Assembly (NCBI RefSeq): GCF_001514145.1
Contig: NZ_KQ948665.1
Location: 62,001 to 126,000, forward strand
DNA from: Streptomyces canus
Lineage (GTDB): Bacteria; Actinomycetota; Actinomycetes; Streptomycetales; Streptomycetaceae
Direction: 5' to 3'
DNA length: 64,000 nucleotides
In this document: positions 32,241-39,624 of the stretch, in pieces
How positions within the stretch are numbered: position 1 is the stretch's first letter
Layout of the letters: every line of letters starts with the position of its first letter
Translations under genes and position numbers: made by a program
Notes under the pieces: generated by a model
Seen by the model: the letters and a program-made list of their open reading frames with translations, nothing else
Database searches by the model: none
What the model was told of the DNA's origin: nothing

Positions 32241-33764
32241 TCAGCTCTCCGTGACCATGAGGGAGGCCATCATCCCCTCGTCCTCGTGCTGGAGCAGATG
32301 GCAGTGGAGCATGTACATGTACGTGTCGTCGGCGAAGTCGGTGAACTCCATCGCGATCACGATCTGTCCGCCGCCGACGACCTCGAACGTGTCGTACCAG
32401 CCGAGGTCGACTCCTGTCGGCTCCTCACCGTTGATCGAGACGAGCTGGTAGGGCACGTCGTGCAGATGGAACGAGTGCTCCAGCTGGCTGGCGTTGGTGA
32501 TCGTCCATATCTCCTTCGCGCCCAGCGTGGTGCTGATCATGGTCATGCTGGACATGCTGAGCCCGGCCGAGCCGTTGATCTTCATGGTCGCGCCCGTGTT
32601 GCTGAGGGTGATCGTGCGCGCCGTGAAGTCGGAGGTGTCGTACCGCTCGATGGTGTTGAGCGTGCTCGGCAGGTCGTCCGGGGTGTCGGTGCCGCCCGCC
32701 GTGACGGTGAGGAAGTCGTACGTACCGGAGCCGCCGCGGATCCAGCCCGTCGTGATGACGGCCTGGAGCGTGACGTCCTCGCCGACGTCCATGACGAACT
32801 CGGCGCGGGCGCCGGCCACCAGACGGATGGTGGTCACCTCGGCCGCCTCCGTCAGATAGCCCTGGTCCGTGGCGATCTGGGTGAGCGTGCCGCCGTCGCT
32901 GCGCTGGAGGGTGATGATGTCCGACGGTGAGGCGTTGAGCGCGCGGAAGCGGTTGCGGGTCTTGGTGGCGGCGAAGGAGAGCGTGGTGTCGTCGACGTTC
33001 TCGCCGTTCACCAGCAGCGGGAAGCTGAGACCGGAGCTGAGATAGCCGGTCTGGTCGTACTTGATGTCTCCGGCGCTGTCGACGGCCAGACACTGGAAGA
33101 CGAGCGGGATGTCGTCGACGCCGTAGTCGCCGGGCAGTGCGGCGGACGTGTCGGAGTCGTCCTCGACGATGATCATCCCGGCCAGGCCATGGGTGGCCTG
33201 CTTGGCCGTGGTGCCCAGGGCGTGCGGGTGGTACCAGAGGGTCTTGGCCTCGTCCAGGACCGTGAAGGTGGGGGACCAGGTCGTCCCGGCGGAGAAGGCG
33301 TTCTGCGGGCCGCCGTCCATCTTGGGCGGGACATGGGCGCCGTGGAAGTGGACGGTGGTGTCCTCGGTGAGGCTGTTGGTGATGTTCAGCAGCACGGTGT
33401 CGCCCTTGGTCCACTTCAGGGTGGGGCCGAGGAATGACTGGTTGTAACCCGCGGTGCTGCTGGTGACGCCGCTGAGCACCTCGGCGGTGCCGGTCTGCGC
33501 CGCCAGGGTGAAGGTGGTGGTGCCGTCGGAGGTGGTGCCCTCCAGCAGGTCCGGAATGGTGAGGGTGCCGTCCGTCGCGGCGGCCGCCTTGCTGCGGGTG
33601 CCCTCGGTCAGCAGGGAGAAGGCGGCGCCTGCCGCCCCCACGGCTCCGAGGCCCACCCCGGCCATCCCGCCGAGGAACTTCCGCCGGTGCAGACCCTTCT
33701 TGTGGCCCCTGCTCTCCTTGGAGTGCTCGGGCTTGGCCCCCAGGCCGTCTGTGGTGTGTGTCAT
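32241..33764 (-). CDS. Tat-exported multicopper oxidase
   Basis: 507 residues from the ATG at 33764; a longer frame start at 33911 would precede the Tat signal with unrelated sequence. Twin-arginine signal 'LHRRKFLGGMAGVGLGAVGA' at about 26-45. Three cupredoxin domains with all four copper-ligand clusters: 'HFHGAHVPP' (about 141), 'WYHPHALG' (about 179), 'EHSFHLHDVPYQ' (about 434) and 'MYMLHCHLLQHEDEGMM' (about 487, with the type 1 Cys, His and Met). Family role: oxidation of Cu(I), Fe(II), phenols or bilirubin with O2. Monocistronic. Rich in Thr/Ser/Asp, as for secreted proteins. Confidence 0.93.
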   Translation of the reverse strand: MTHTTDGLGAKPEHSKESRGHKKGLHRRKFLGGMAGVGLGAVGAAGAAFSLLTEGTRSKAAAATDGTLTIPDLLEGTTSDGTTTFTLAAQTGTAEVLSGVTSSTAGYNQSFLGPTLKWTKGDTVLLNITNSLTEDTTVHFHGAHVPPKMDGGPQNAFSAGTTWSPTFTVLDEAKTLWYHPHALGTTAKQATHGLAGMIIVEDDSDTSAALPGDYGVDDIPLVFQCLAVDSAGDIKYDQTGYLSSGLSFPLLVNGENVDDTTLSFAATKTRNRFRALNASPSDIITLQRSDGGTLTQIATDQGYLTEAAEVTTIRLVAGARAEFVMDVGEDVTLQAVITTGWIRGGSGTYDFLTVTAGGTDTPDDLPSTLNTIERYDTSDFTARTITLSNTGATMKINGSAGLSMSSMTMISTTLGAKEIWTITNASQLEHSFHLHDVPYQLVSINGEEPTGVDLGWYDTFEVVGGGQIVIAMEFTDFADDTYMYMLHCHLLQHEDEGMMASLMVTES

Positions 33765-33963
33765 GGCCGGGGAGCCTCGACGTAAGAGCTGTGTGAGGAC
33801 TGGGGTGAAGCTAGGCGCGAGCCCGGGAAGCTGTGAGGGCGGGGCCTGGATCAACTCCATTGAAAAAAACCAAGTTGACGGTCCGCAGGTCATGATCGGC
33901 ATGCGGGACATGTCGGGCGGGCGGTCTTGGCCGCATGTTCATAACCAAGCGGAATGTTCTTGG

Positions 33964-34629
33964 CTAGGCCGAGGCACTGGGCACCTTCCGCACCAGCCGC
34001 ATGTACCGCTCCCAGTCCCAGTGTTCGCCGGGGTCGGTGTGGTCCGTGCCCGGCACCTCCACATGGCCGATGATGTGCTCGCGGTCGACGGGTATGGCGT
34101 ACCGCGCGCATATCCCCGCCGTGAGCCGCGCCGAAGCCGCGTACATCTCGTCCGTGAAGTCCTCGGGCCGGTCGACGAATCCCTCGTGCTCGATGCCCAC
34201 ACTGCGTTCGTTGTAGGCGCGGTTGCCCGCGTGGTACGCCACGTCCAGCTCGCGGATCATCTGCGTGACGTGCCCGTCCTTGCGGACGATGTAGTGCGCG
34301 GCCGCGCCGTGCCCCGGGTCCTGGAACACCTTCACCGCGCTGGCGAAGCTGCCCTGGGTGACATGGATGATCACCATGTCTATGCCGTAGTCGTCGGGTC
34401 GGTCCGCCCGCCGCCAGTTCGCGTCGGAGGCTGCCACCCACTGCGCGCCGCGGAAGTCGACCGCGCCCTGGACACGCGGTTTCTCCACACCCGGCGCCCG
34501 CCACCACAGGCGCGCCAACTCGTCGCGGGCCAGCACCGCCGAGCCCACGGCCGCCGCCGTCCCGCCGATGAGCAGGGCCCGTCGCCCGATGCGCCGGTCG
34601 CCGTCCGCGGATGCCTGTTTCTCCCCCAT
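33964..34629 (-). CDS. Secreted N-acetylmuramoyl-L-alanine amidase
   Basis: 221 residues from the ATG at 34629; the longer open frame upstream lies antisense to mnmA. N-terminal twin-arginine-like signal 'DRRIGRRALLIGGTAAAVGS'. Amidase_2 (PGRP-like) zinc domain: 'DMVIIHVTQGSFASAVKVFQ' with the first His ligand, 'AHYIVRKDGHVTQMI', 'YNERSVGIEHEGFVDRP', and 'IPVDREHIIGHVEVPGTDHT', then 'DPGEHWDWERYM' with the C-terminal ligands. It cleaves the lactyl-amide bond of peptidoglycan. No good ribosome binding site is visible upstream of the ATG, so it may be leaderless. Divergent from mnmA with 60 bp between. Confidence 0.9.
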   Translation of the reverse strand: MGEKQASADGDRRIGRRALLIGGTAAAVGSAVLARDELARLWWRAPGVEKPRVQGAVDFRGAQWVAASDANWRRADRPDDYGIDMVIIHVTQGSFASAVKVFQDPGHGAAAHYIVRKDGHVTQMIRELDVAYHAGNRAYNERSVGIEHEGFVDRPEDFTDEMYAASARLTAGICARYAIPVDREHIIGHVEVPGTDHTDPGEHWDWERYMRLVRKVPSASA

Positions 34630-34689
34630 GTGATCGTCAACGGATACTCGTGGGCTTCGGTTCCCGCGTCCCCGTACCCTTGAGGGGTT

Positions 34690-35814
34690 ATGACTGACAC
34701 CACGCCGCGCCCTCTTCGTGTACTCGCCGCCATGTCCGGAGGAGTCGACTCCGCCGTCGCCGCCGCCCGCGCCGCCGAAGCCGGCCATGATGTGACCGGC
34801 GTCCATCTCGCGCTCTCCGCGAACCCTCAATCGTTCCGCACGGGCGCGCGTGGCTGTTGCACCATCGAGGACTCGCGCGATGCCCGCCGCGCCGCCGACG
34901 TCATCGGCATCCCGTTCTACGTCTGGGACCTCGCCGACCGCTTCCGCGAGGACGTCGTCGAGGACTTCGTCGCCGAGTACGAGGCCGGCCGCACCCCCAA
35001 CCCCTGCCTGCGCTGCAACGAGAAGATCAAGTTCGCCGCCCTGCTCGACAAGGCGCTCGCGCTGGGCTTCGACGCGGTGTGCACGGGCCACTACGCGAAG
35101 GTCGTCACGCTCGCGGACGGCTCCCGGGAGCTGCACCGCGCCTCCGACATGGCCAAGGACCAGTCGTACGTCCTCGGTGTCCTGGACGAGAAGCAGCTGG
35201 CGCACGCCCTGTTCCCGCTCGGCGACACCGTCACCACCAAGGACGAGATCCGCGCCGAGGCCGAGCGCCGGGGTCTCGCGGTCGCCAAGAAGCCCGACTC
35301 GCACGACATCTGCTTCATCGCCGACGGAGACACCCAGGGTTTCCTCGCCTCGCGCCTCGGTAAGGCGGAGGGTGACATCGTCGACGAGTCGGGCGCGAAG
35401 ATCGGCTCCCACGAGGGCGCGTACGGCTTCACCATCGGCCAGCGCAAGGGCCTCAGGATCGGCACCCCGGCCGCCGACGGCAAGCCGCGCTATGTTCTCG
35501 ACATCTCACCGGTGAACAACACGGTGACGGTCGGCCCGGCCGCCGCGCTGGACGTGAACGCCCTGACCGCGATCAAACCCCGCTGGTGCGGCGCGGCCCC
35601 GACGGGCCCCGGCACCTACACGGCCCAGCTCCGCGCCCACGGCGGCGAGACCGAGGTCACCGCGGAACTGGTGGACGGCGAGTTGCGGGTGTCGTTCGCG
35701 GAGCCCGTCCGCGGGGTGGCCCCCGGCCAGGCGATCGTCCTCTACGACGGCACACGGGTGGTGGGTTCGGCGACGATCGCGACCACGGCGCGGGTGACGG
35801 CGGACGTGGCCTGA
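34690..35814 (+). CDS. mnmA: tRNA 2-thiouridine(34) synthase
   Basis: 374 residues from the ATG at 34690. Thiolates the wobble uridine of Lys/Glu/Gln tRNAs using ATP and persulfide sulfur. ATP-pyrophosphatase P-loop 'AAMSGGVDSAVAAARAAEAG' (about 13-32), 'RGCCTIEDSRDARRAADVIG', catalytic Cys in 'TPNPCLRCNEKIKF' and 'DSHDICFIADGDTQGFL'. A TACCCT hexamer at 34674-34679 lies ten bases before the ATG and no ribosome binding site is visible, so the mRNA may be leaderless. The sulfur donor gene (cysteine desulfurase) is 8 kb upstream. Confidence 0.95.
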   Translation: MTDTTPRPLRVLAAMSGGVDSAVAAARAAEAGHDVTGVHLALSANPQSFRTGARGCCTIEDSRDARRAADVIGIPFYVWDLADRFREDVVEDFVAEYEAGRTPNPCLRCNEKIKFAALLDKALALGFDAVCTGHYAKVVTLADGSRELHRASDMAKDQSYVLGVLDEKQLAHALFPLGDTVTTKDEIRAEAERRGLAVAKKPDSHDICFIADGDTQGFLASRLGKAEGDIVDESGAKIGSHEGAYGFTIGQRKGLRIGTPAADGKPRYVLDISPVNNTVTVGPAAALDVNALTAIKPRWCGAAPTGPGTYTAQLRAHGGETEVTAELVDGELRVSFAEPVRGVAPGQAIVLYDGTRVVGSATIATTARVTADVA

Positions 35815-35825
35815 GACCCCGTCGC

Positions 35826-35845
35826 CCGCCAGGGTTGCCTGGCGG
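35826..35845 (+). terminator. Hairpin after mnmA
   Basis: CCGCCAGG-GTTG-CCTGGCGG: a perfect 8-bp stem with a 4-nt loop, 12 nt after the mnmA stop codon. The rest of the intergenic region to 36067 is GC-rich with no recognisable gene. Confidence 0.6.
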
Positions 35846-36067
35846 TGTAGGCGGGTGGGAAGGGCCGGCCCCGGTTGCTGTGTACAGGGGTGCCGCGCGC
35901 GGGTGCGTGGTCGGTGTCGGGCGGATCGTCCACCGGTGCGTGGCGCGTGCGCACGGCCCTGAGGTGTGTCAGGGTGCCACGCGCGCGTGCCCGCGGGCCT
36001 CGGGCGGGTCGCCCGGCGGTGCCGCCCGTACGCGCCGTCGCCACGGGCCCGCGCGTACGGGCACATC

Positions 36068-36094
36068 CCGCCACCCCCGGGTGCCGGGTGGCGG
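36068..36094 (-). terminator. Hairpin after the alpha/beta hydrolase gene
   Basis: CCGCCACCC (36068-36076) and GGGTGGCGG (36086-36094): a perfect 9-bp stem directly after the hydrolase stop codon (36099) on the minus strand. Confidence 0.6.
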
Positions 36095-36098
36095 ATGG

Positions 36099-36881
36099 TC
36101 AGGCCGCGAAGAACTCCGCCAGCACCGGTCCGAGGGCCGTCGGGTCCACCATGTGGGTCTGGCCCTCCAGGACGCGGTACGCGCCCTTCGGCGCCGCCTC
36201 CGCGACCGCCCTGGTGCCCTCGCGCATCCACTCGGGGCTCGCGCCGCCCGCAACCGCCAGCAACGGGACCGTGATCGAGGCCAGCCGGTCCCGGGGCACC
36301 AGACCGCCGGCCATGACCGAGTTGTCGTAGGCGAGCGTCGGGGCGACCGCCTCCATGCCGGGCCACATGGGGGACTGGCGGGCGCCCTGGATCATCCCCT
36401 CGCCCATGCCGGTGAGCCGCAGGAAGTGCTCCACCGCGTCCCCGCGCCGGCCCTCGGCGAGCGCTGCCGTCAGCTTCTCGGTGTACTCGGCGTTCCGCTC
36501 CGCGCCGCCGGCCAGGAAGTCGGCGTACGGCGTCTCGTAGACGGCGACCCGGCGCACCGGCAGTCCGCTCGCCGCGGCCTCCAGGACCAGCGCACCGCCG
36601 GACGAGATGCCGCACAGGCACGCCTCACCGCCCGCCGCCTCGATGAGCGCGGCGAGGTCCTCGACCTCACGGGCCACCGCGTACGGCGCCGTGTCGCCGC
36701 TCGCACCGCGGCCCCGGCGGTCGTACACGAACACGTCGAACCGCTCGGACAGCGGCACGGCCAGGGGCGCGACCGTGCCGCCCGTGGACATCGCGCCGCT
36801 GACGAGGATGACTGCCGGCCCGTGTCCGGTGCGTTCGTACGCGATCGGCGTGCCGTCGCGCGAGAGGGTCTTCTTGTCCAT
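36099..36881 (-). CDS. Alpha/beta-fold hydrolase
   Basis: 260 residues from the ATG at 36881. Standard small hydrolase: 'GTPIAYERTGHGPAVILVSG' with the oxyanion region, 'RFDVFVYDRRGRGASGDT', nucleophile elbow 'CLCGISSGGALVLEAAASGL' (Ser about 93), acid in the 'VPLLAVAGGASPEWM' region, and the C-terminal His in 'RVLEGQTHMVDPTALGPVLA'. Substrate unknown. It stands alone on the minus strand, with a hairpin after it. Nothing in the neighbourhood narrows the role. Confidence 0.88.
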   Translation of the reverse strand: MDKKTLSRDGTPIAYERTGHGPAVILVSGAMSTGGTVAPLAVPLSERFDVFVYDRRGRGASGDTAPYAVAREVEDLAALIEAAGGEACLCGISSGGALVLEAAASGLPVRRVAVYETPYADFLAGGAERNAEYTEKLTAALAEGRRGDAVEHFLRLTGMGEGMIQGARQSPMWPGMEAVAPTLAYDNSVMAGGLVPRDRLASITVPLLAVAGGASPEWMREGTRAVAEAAPKGAYRVLEGQTHMVDPTALGPVLAEFFAA

Positions 36882-36918
36882 GCCTGTGGAGACTGCCGCA
36901 CCGCACGGAAATCATCGG

Positions 36919-37242
36919 TCAGGACACGTCGACCTCGTAGAAACAGAGGTGGTCCTTGATCTCGGCGACGGCGGGCTTCGGCTCGGGATAGGACCACACC
37001 AGGTCGGGCGCGTCCGGCAGGGACCAATAGGACGCGGTGCCCTTGAAGGGACAGTAGGTGTGGGTGTCGGAGGGGGTCAGCAGGTCGAGTCGTACGTCCT
37101 CGGCGGGGAGGTAGTACCGCACGGGAGAGCCCGTCTCGCGCAGCACGAGGGGCCGTTCGCTCTCCGCGAGGACCTGGTCGCCGTGCACCACGCGCACGTG
37201 CTGGTCGGCTTGCTCGATGGTGATCGTGTGTCCTTCGGCCAT
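36919..37242 (-). CDS. DUF427 domain protein
   Basis: 107 residues from the ATG at 37242. The complete single DUF427 fold is visible: 'ITIEQADQHVRVVHGDQVLA', 'ESERPLVLRETGSPVRYYLP', 'DTHTYCPFKGTASYWSLPD', 'LVWSYPEPKPAVAEIKDHLC', 'FYEVDVS'. The C-P-F-K-G-x-A-x-Y-W segment is the family signature. Function is unknown; it is a small soluble beta protein. It is 37 bp upstream of the hydrolase on the same strand, so co-transcription is possible. Confidence 0.88.
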   Translation of the reverse strand: MAEGHTITIEQADQHVRVVHGDQVLAESERPLVLRETGSPVRYYLPAEDVRLDLLTPSDTHTYCPFKGTASYWSLPDAPDLVWSYPEPKPAVAEIKDHLCFYEVDVS

Positions 37243-37293
37243 ACAGAGAAAAGCGCTCGCGGGCCCCCGGTTCTTCCCGCGTACGGTGACCAC

Positions 37294-37833
37294 ATGCGAA
37301 TCTGCGTCTTCCTCTCCGCCGCCGACCTCGACGACCGCTACACGCGCCCCGCGCGGGAGTTCGCGAAGCTGCTGGGCAAGGGCGGCCACACGCTGGTGTG
37401 GGGCGGCTCGGACGTGGGCCTCATGAAGGTGGTCGCCGACGGGGTGCAGGACGCGGGCGGACGGCTCGTCGGGGTCTCCGTGGAGTTCCTGGCCGCCAAG
37501 GTCCGCCCGGGCGTCGACGAGATGGTCATCGCGAAGGACCTCGCCGAACGGAAGAAACTGCTCCTGGAGAAGGCCGACGCCGTGGTGATCATGGTGGGTG
37601 GCACGGGCACGCTCGACGAGGCGACCGAGATCCTGGAGCTGAAGAAGCACGGGCACACCGAGAAGCCGGTGGTGCTGCTGAACACGGCGGGCTTCTACGA
37701 CGGGTTGAAGGAGCAGTTCCGCCGCATGGAGGACGAGGGGTTCCTGCCCCGTCCGCTCACCGATCTGGTGTTCTTCGCGGAGGAGCCGGTGGGGGCGCTG
37801 GCGTACCTGGAGGAGTCGCTCGGTACGCGCTGA
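37294..37833 (+). CDS. LOG-family protein (putative nucleotide phosphoribohydrolase)
   Basis: 179 residues from the ATG at 37294. Rossmann-like LOG (lonely guy) fold: 'ICVFLSAADLDDRYTRPARE', 'HTLVWGGSDVGLMKVVADGV', and the signature 'VVIMVGGTGTLDEATEILEL' in place of the usual PGGxGTxxE (the Pro is replaced). The family removes ribose 5-phosphate from nucleotides such as cytokinin or purine 5'-monophosphates. TACGGT at 37282-37287 lies six bases before the ATG, so the gene may be leaderless. Divergent from the DUF427 gene. Confidence 0.85.
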   Translation: MRICVFLSAADLDDRYTRPAREFAKLLGKGGHTLVWGGSDVGLMKVVADGVQDAGGRLVGVSVEFLAAKVRPGVDEMVIAKDLAERKKLLLEKADAVVIMVGGTGTLDEATEILELKKHGHTEKPVVLLNTAGFYDGLKEQFRRMEDEGFLPRPLTDLVFFAEEPVGALAYLEESLGTR

Positions 37834-37856
37834 CGCCCTGATGCGAGCATGGCGGC

Positions 37857-38546
37857 ATGGCTACACATGTGATCACTGGAGCGGGCTCCGGCATCGGTGC
37901 GGCGGTGACCCGCCGTCTGCACGCGCGCGGGGACGAACTCGTGCTGCACGCACGTGACGCGGGCCGGGCGAAGGAGCTGGCGGCGGAGTTCCCCGGGGCG
38001 CGGACCCTTGTCGGGGATCTGGCCGACCCCGACAAGCTGAGCTGGGCCTTCTCGCACCAGTCGCTGCCGGACCGGGTGGACTCCCTGCTGCACATCGCGG
38101 GTGTGGTCGACCTCGGCCCGGTCGGCGAGCTGACCCCGAAGACCTGGCGCCACCAGCTGAACGTCAACCTGATCGCTCCGGCCGAGCTGACCCGCCACTT
38201 CCTGCCCCAGCTCCGGACGGCCCGGGGCCATGTGGTGTTCGTGAACTCGGGCGCGGGGCTCAACGCGCACGCCGACTGGTCCGCGTACGCCGCCTCCAAG
38301 CACGGCCTCAAGGCCCTGGCGGACTCCCTGCGCCACGAGGAGCACGCGAACGGCGTCCGCGTCACCTCGATCTACCCCGGCCGCACGGCGAGCCCCATGC
38401 AGGCCAAGGTCCACCAGCAGGAGGGCAAGGACTACGACCCCGCGCGATGGATCGACCCCGAGTCGGTCGCCACGACGATCCTGACGGCGATCGACCTGCC
38501 GCGGGATGCGGAGATCAATGACCTGACGGTCCGCCCCGGTCGCTGA
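37857..38546 (+). CDS. Short-chain dehydrogenase/reductase
   Basis: 229 residues from the ATG at 37857, 24 bp after the LOG gene. Classical SDR: coenzyme motif 'ITGAGSGIGAAVTRRLHARG', 'DLADPDKL', 'LLHIAGVVDLGPVGEL' (NNAG position varied), catalytic Ser in 'GHVVFVNSGAGLNAHADWSA', and 'YAASKHGLKALADSLRHEEH' with the YxxxK pair. Substrate unknown. In the Streptomyces order I recall, an SDR gene sits between mnmA and the MetE-type gene, as here. Confidence 0.92.
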   Translation: MATHVITGAGSGIGAAVTRRLHARGDELVLHARDAGRAKELAAEFPGARTLVGDLADPDKLSWAFSHQSLPDRVDSLLHIAGVVDLGPVGELTPKTWRHQLNVNLIAPAELTRHFLPQLRTARGHVVFVNSGAGLNAHADWSAYAASKHGLKALADSLRHEEHANGVRVTSIYPGRTASPMQAKVHQQEGKDYDPARWIDPESVATTILTAIDLPRDAEINDLTVRPGR

Positions 38547-38607
38547 CGGTTCGGTGGGGGCGAGAACCGTGCGAGAACCACGCCGGTCACCTACGTAGGC
38601 TTCACAC

Positions 38608-39609
38608 GTGACCGCAGACCTTCGCTTCGCCCCCGCCACCGGCATCGGCTCCCTCCCCGGCGGCGACGCCCGTGAGGCCGCCAGGACCGCCACCGGCTCC
38701 TTCGAGGACTTCCCGTTCCTGCCCGAACTGCCCGCCCGCGGCCCCGGCGCCGACATGATCGGCCGTACCGCCGGAATGCTCGTCGAGCTGTACGCGCGCG
38801 TGGAGCCCAGTGGGTGGCGGATCGGGGACCGGCCGGGGCGGGACACCAAGCGGGCGCGGTCCTGGCTGGGCGAGGACCTCGACGCGCTGGAGGAGTTCAC
38901 CCAGGGGTACGAGGGGCAGCTGAAGGTGCAGGCCGTCGGTCCCTGGACGCTGGCCGCCACGCTGGAGCTGCGCAACGGCGAGGTCGCCCTCTCCGACCCC
39001 GGCGCGTGCCGGGACCTCGCCGGCTCGCTGGCCGAGGGACTGCGCCTGCACCTGGAGGAGGTCCGCAGGCGGATTCCCGGGGCGCAGATCGTGCTCCAGC
39101 TCGACGAGCCGTCCCTCATCGGCGTCCTGCGCGGGCAGGTGAGGAGCGCCAGCGGGTACCGCACCCACCGGGCCGTCGATCGGCAGGTCGTCGAGGCCGG
39201 GCTGCGCGACGTCGTCGGGGTTCACGTGGGTGGCCCCGTCGTGGTCCACTCGTGCGCACCGGACGTCCCGTTCGCCCTGCTGCGGAGGGCGGGTGCGGCG
39301 GCGGTCTCCTTCGACTTCTCGCTCCTCACCGAGCGTGACGACGATGCGATCGGCGAGGCGGTGGAAGGGGGGACGAGGCTCTTCGCCGGTGTCGTGCCCG
39401 GGACGGACACGGCATTGTCAGACCCTGCCGGTAGCGTCATGGGTGTCAGGACGCTGTGGCGCAGGCTGGGGCTGCATCCGGGACTTCTCGCGGAGGCGGT
39501 CACGGTCACTCCGTCGTGCGGGCTCGCGGGGGCCTCCCCCGAGTACGCGCGCAAGGCTCTCGCCCACTGCGCCCAGGCGGCGAGGTCCCTCGCGGACAAC
39601 CCAGAGTAA
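38608..39609 (+). CDS. Cobalamin-independent methionine synthase-type protein
   Basis: 333 residues from a GTG at 38608. It corresponds to the C-terminal catalytic barrel of MetE alone: 'GIGSLPGGDAREAARTATGS', 'QIVLQLDEPSLIGVLRGQV', zinc ligands in 'VVVHSCAPDVPFALL' (His and Cys), and 'VTPSCGLAGASPEYARKALA' (Cys). Full MetE is about 750 residues; these short actinobacterial/archaeal-type proteins lack the N-terminal barrel and may use a methyl donor other than methyl-THF-polyglutamate. It is 15 bp upstream of ligA and likely shares its transcript. Confidence 0.85.
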   Translation: MTADLRFAPATGIGSLPGGDAREAARTATGSFEDFPFLPELPARGPGADMIGRTAGMLVELYARVEPSGWRIGDRPGRDTKRARSWLGEDLDALEEFTQGYEGQLKVQAVGPWTLAATLELRNGEVALSDPGACRDLAGSLAEGLRLHLEEVRRRIPGAQIVLQLDEPSLIGVLRGQVRSASGYRTHRAVDRQVVEAGLRDVVGVHVGGPVVVHSCAPDVPFALLRRAGAAAVSFDFSLLTERDDDAIGEAVEGGTRLFAGVVPGTDTALSDPAGSVMGVRTLWRRLGLHPGLLAEAVTVTPSCGLAGASPEYARKALAHCAQAARSLADNPE

Positions 39610-39624
39610 CGGGAGGACAACACG

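Noticed and set aside
34690..35412. Amidase start extended upstream through mnmA (482-residue minus-strand frame)
   Set aside because: The extra part is antisense to mnmA, which is unmistakable; the Tat-like signal begins just after the ATG at 34629.
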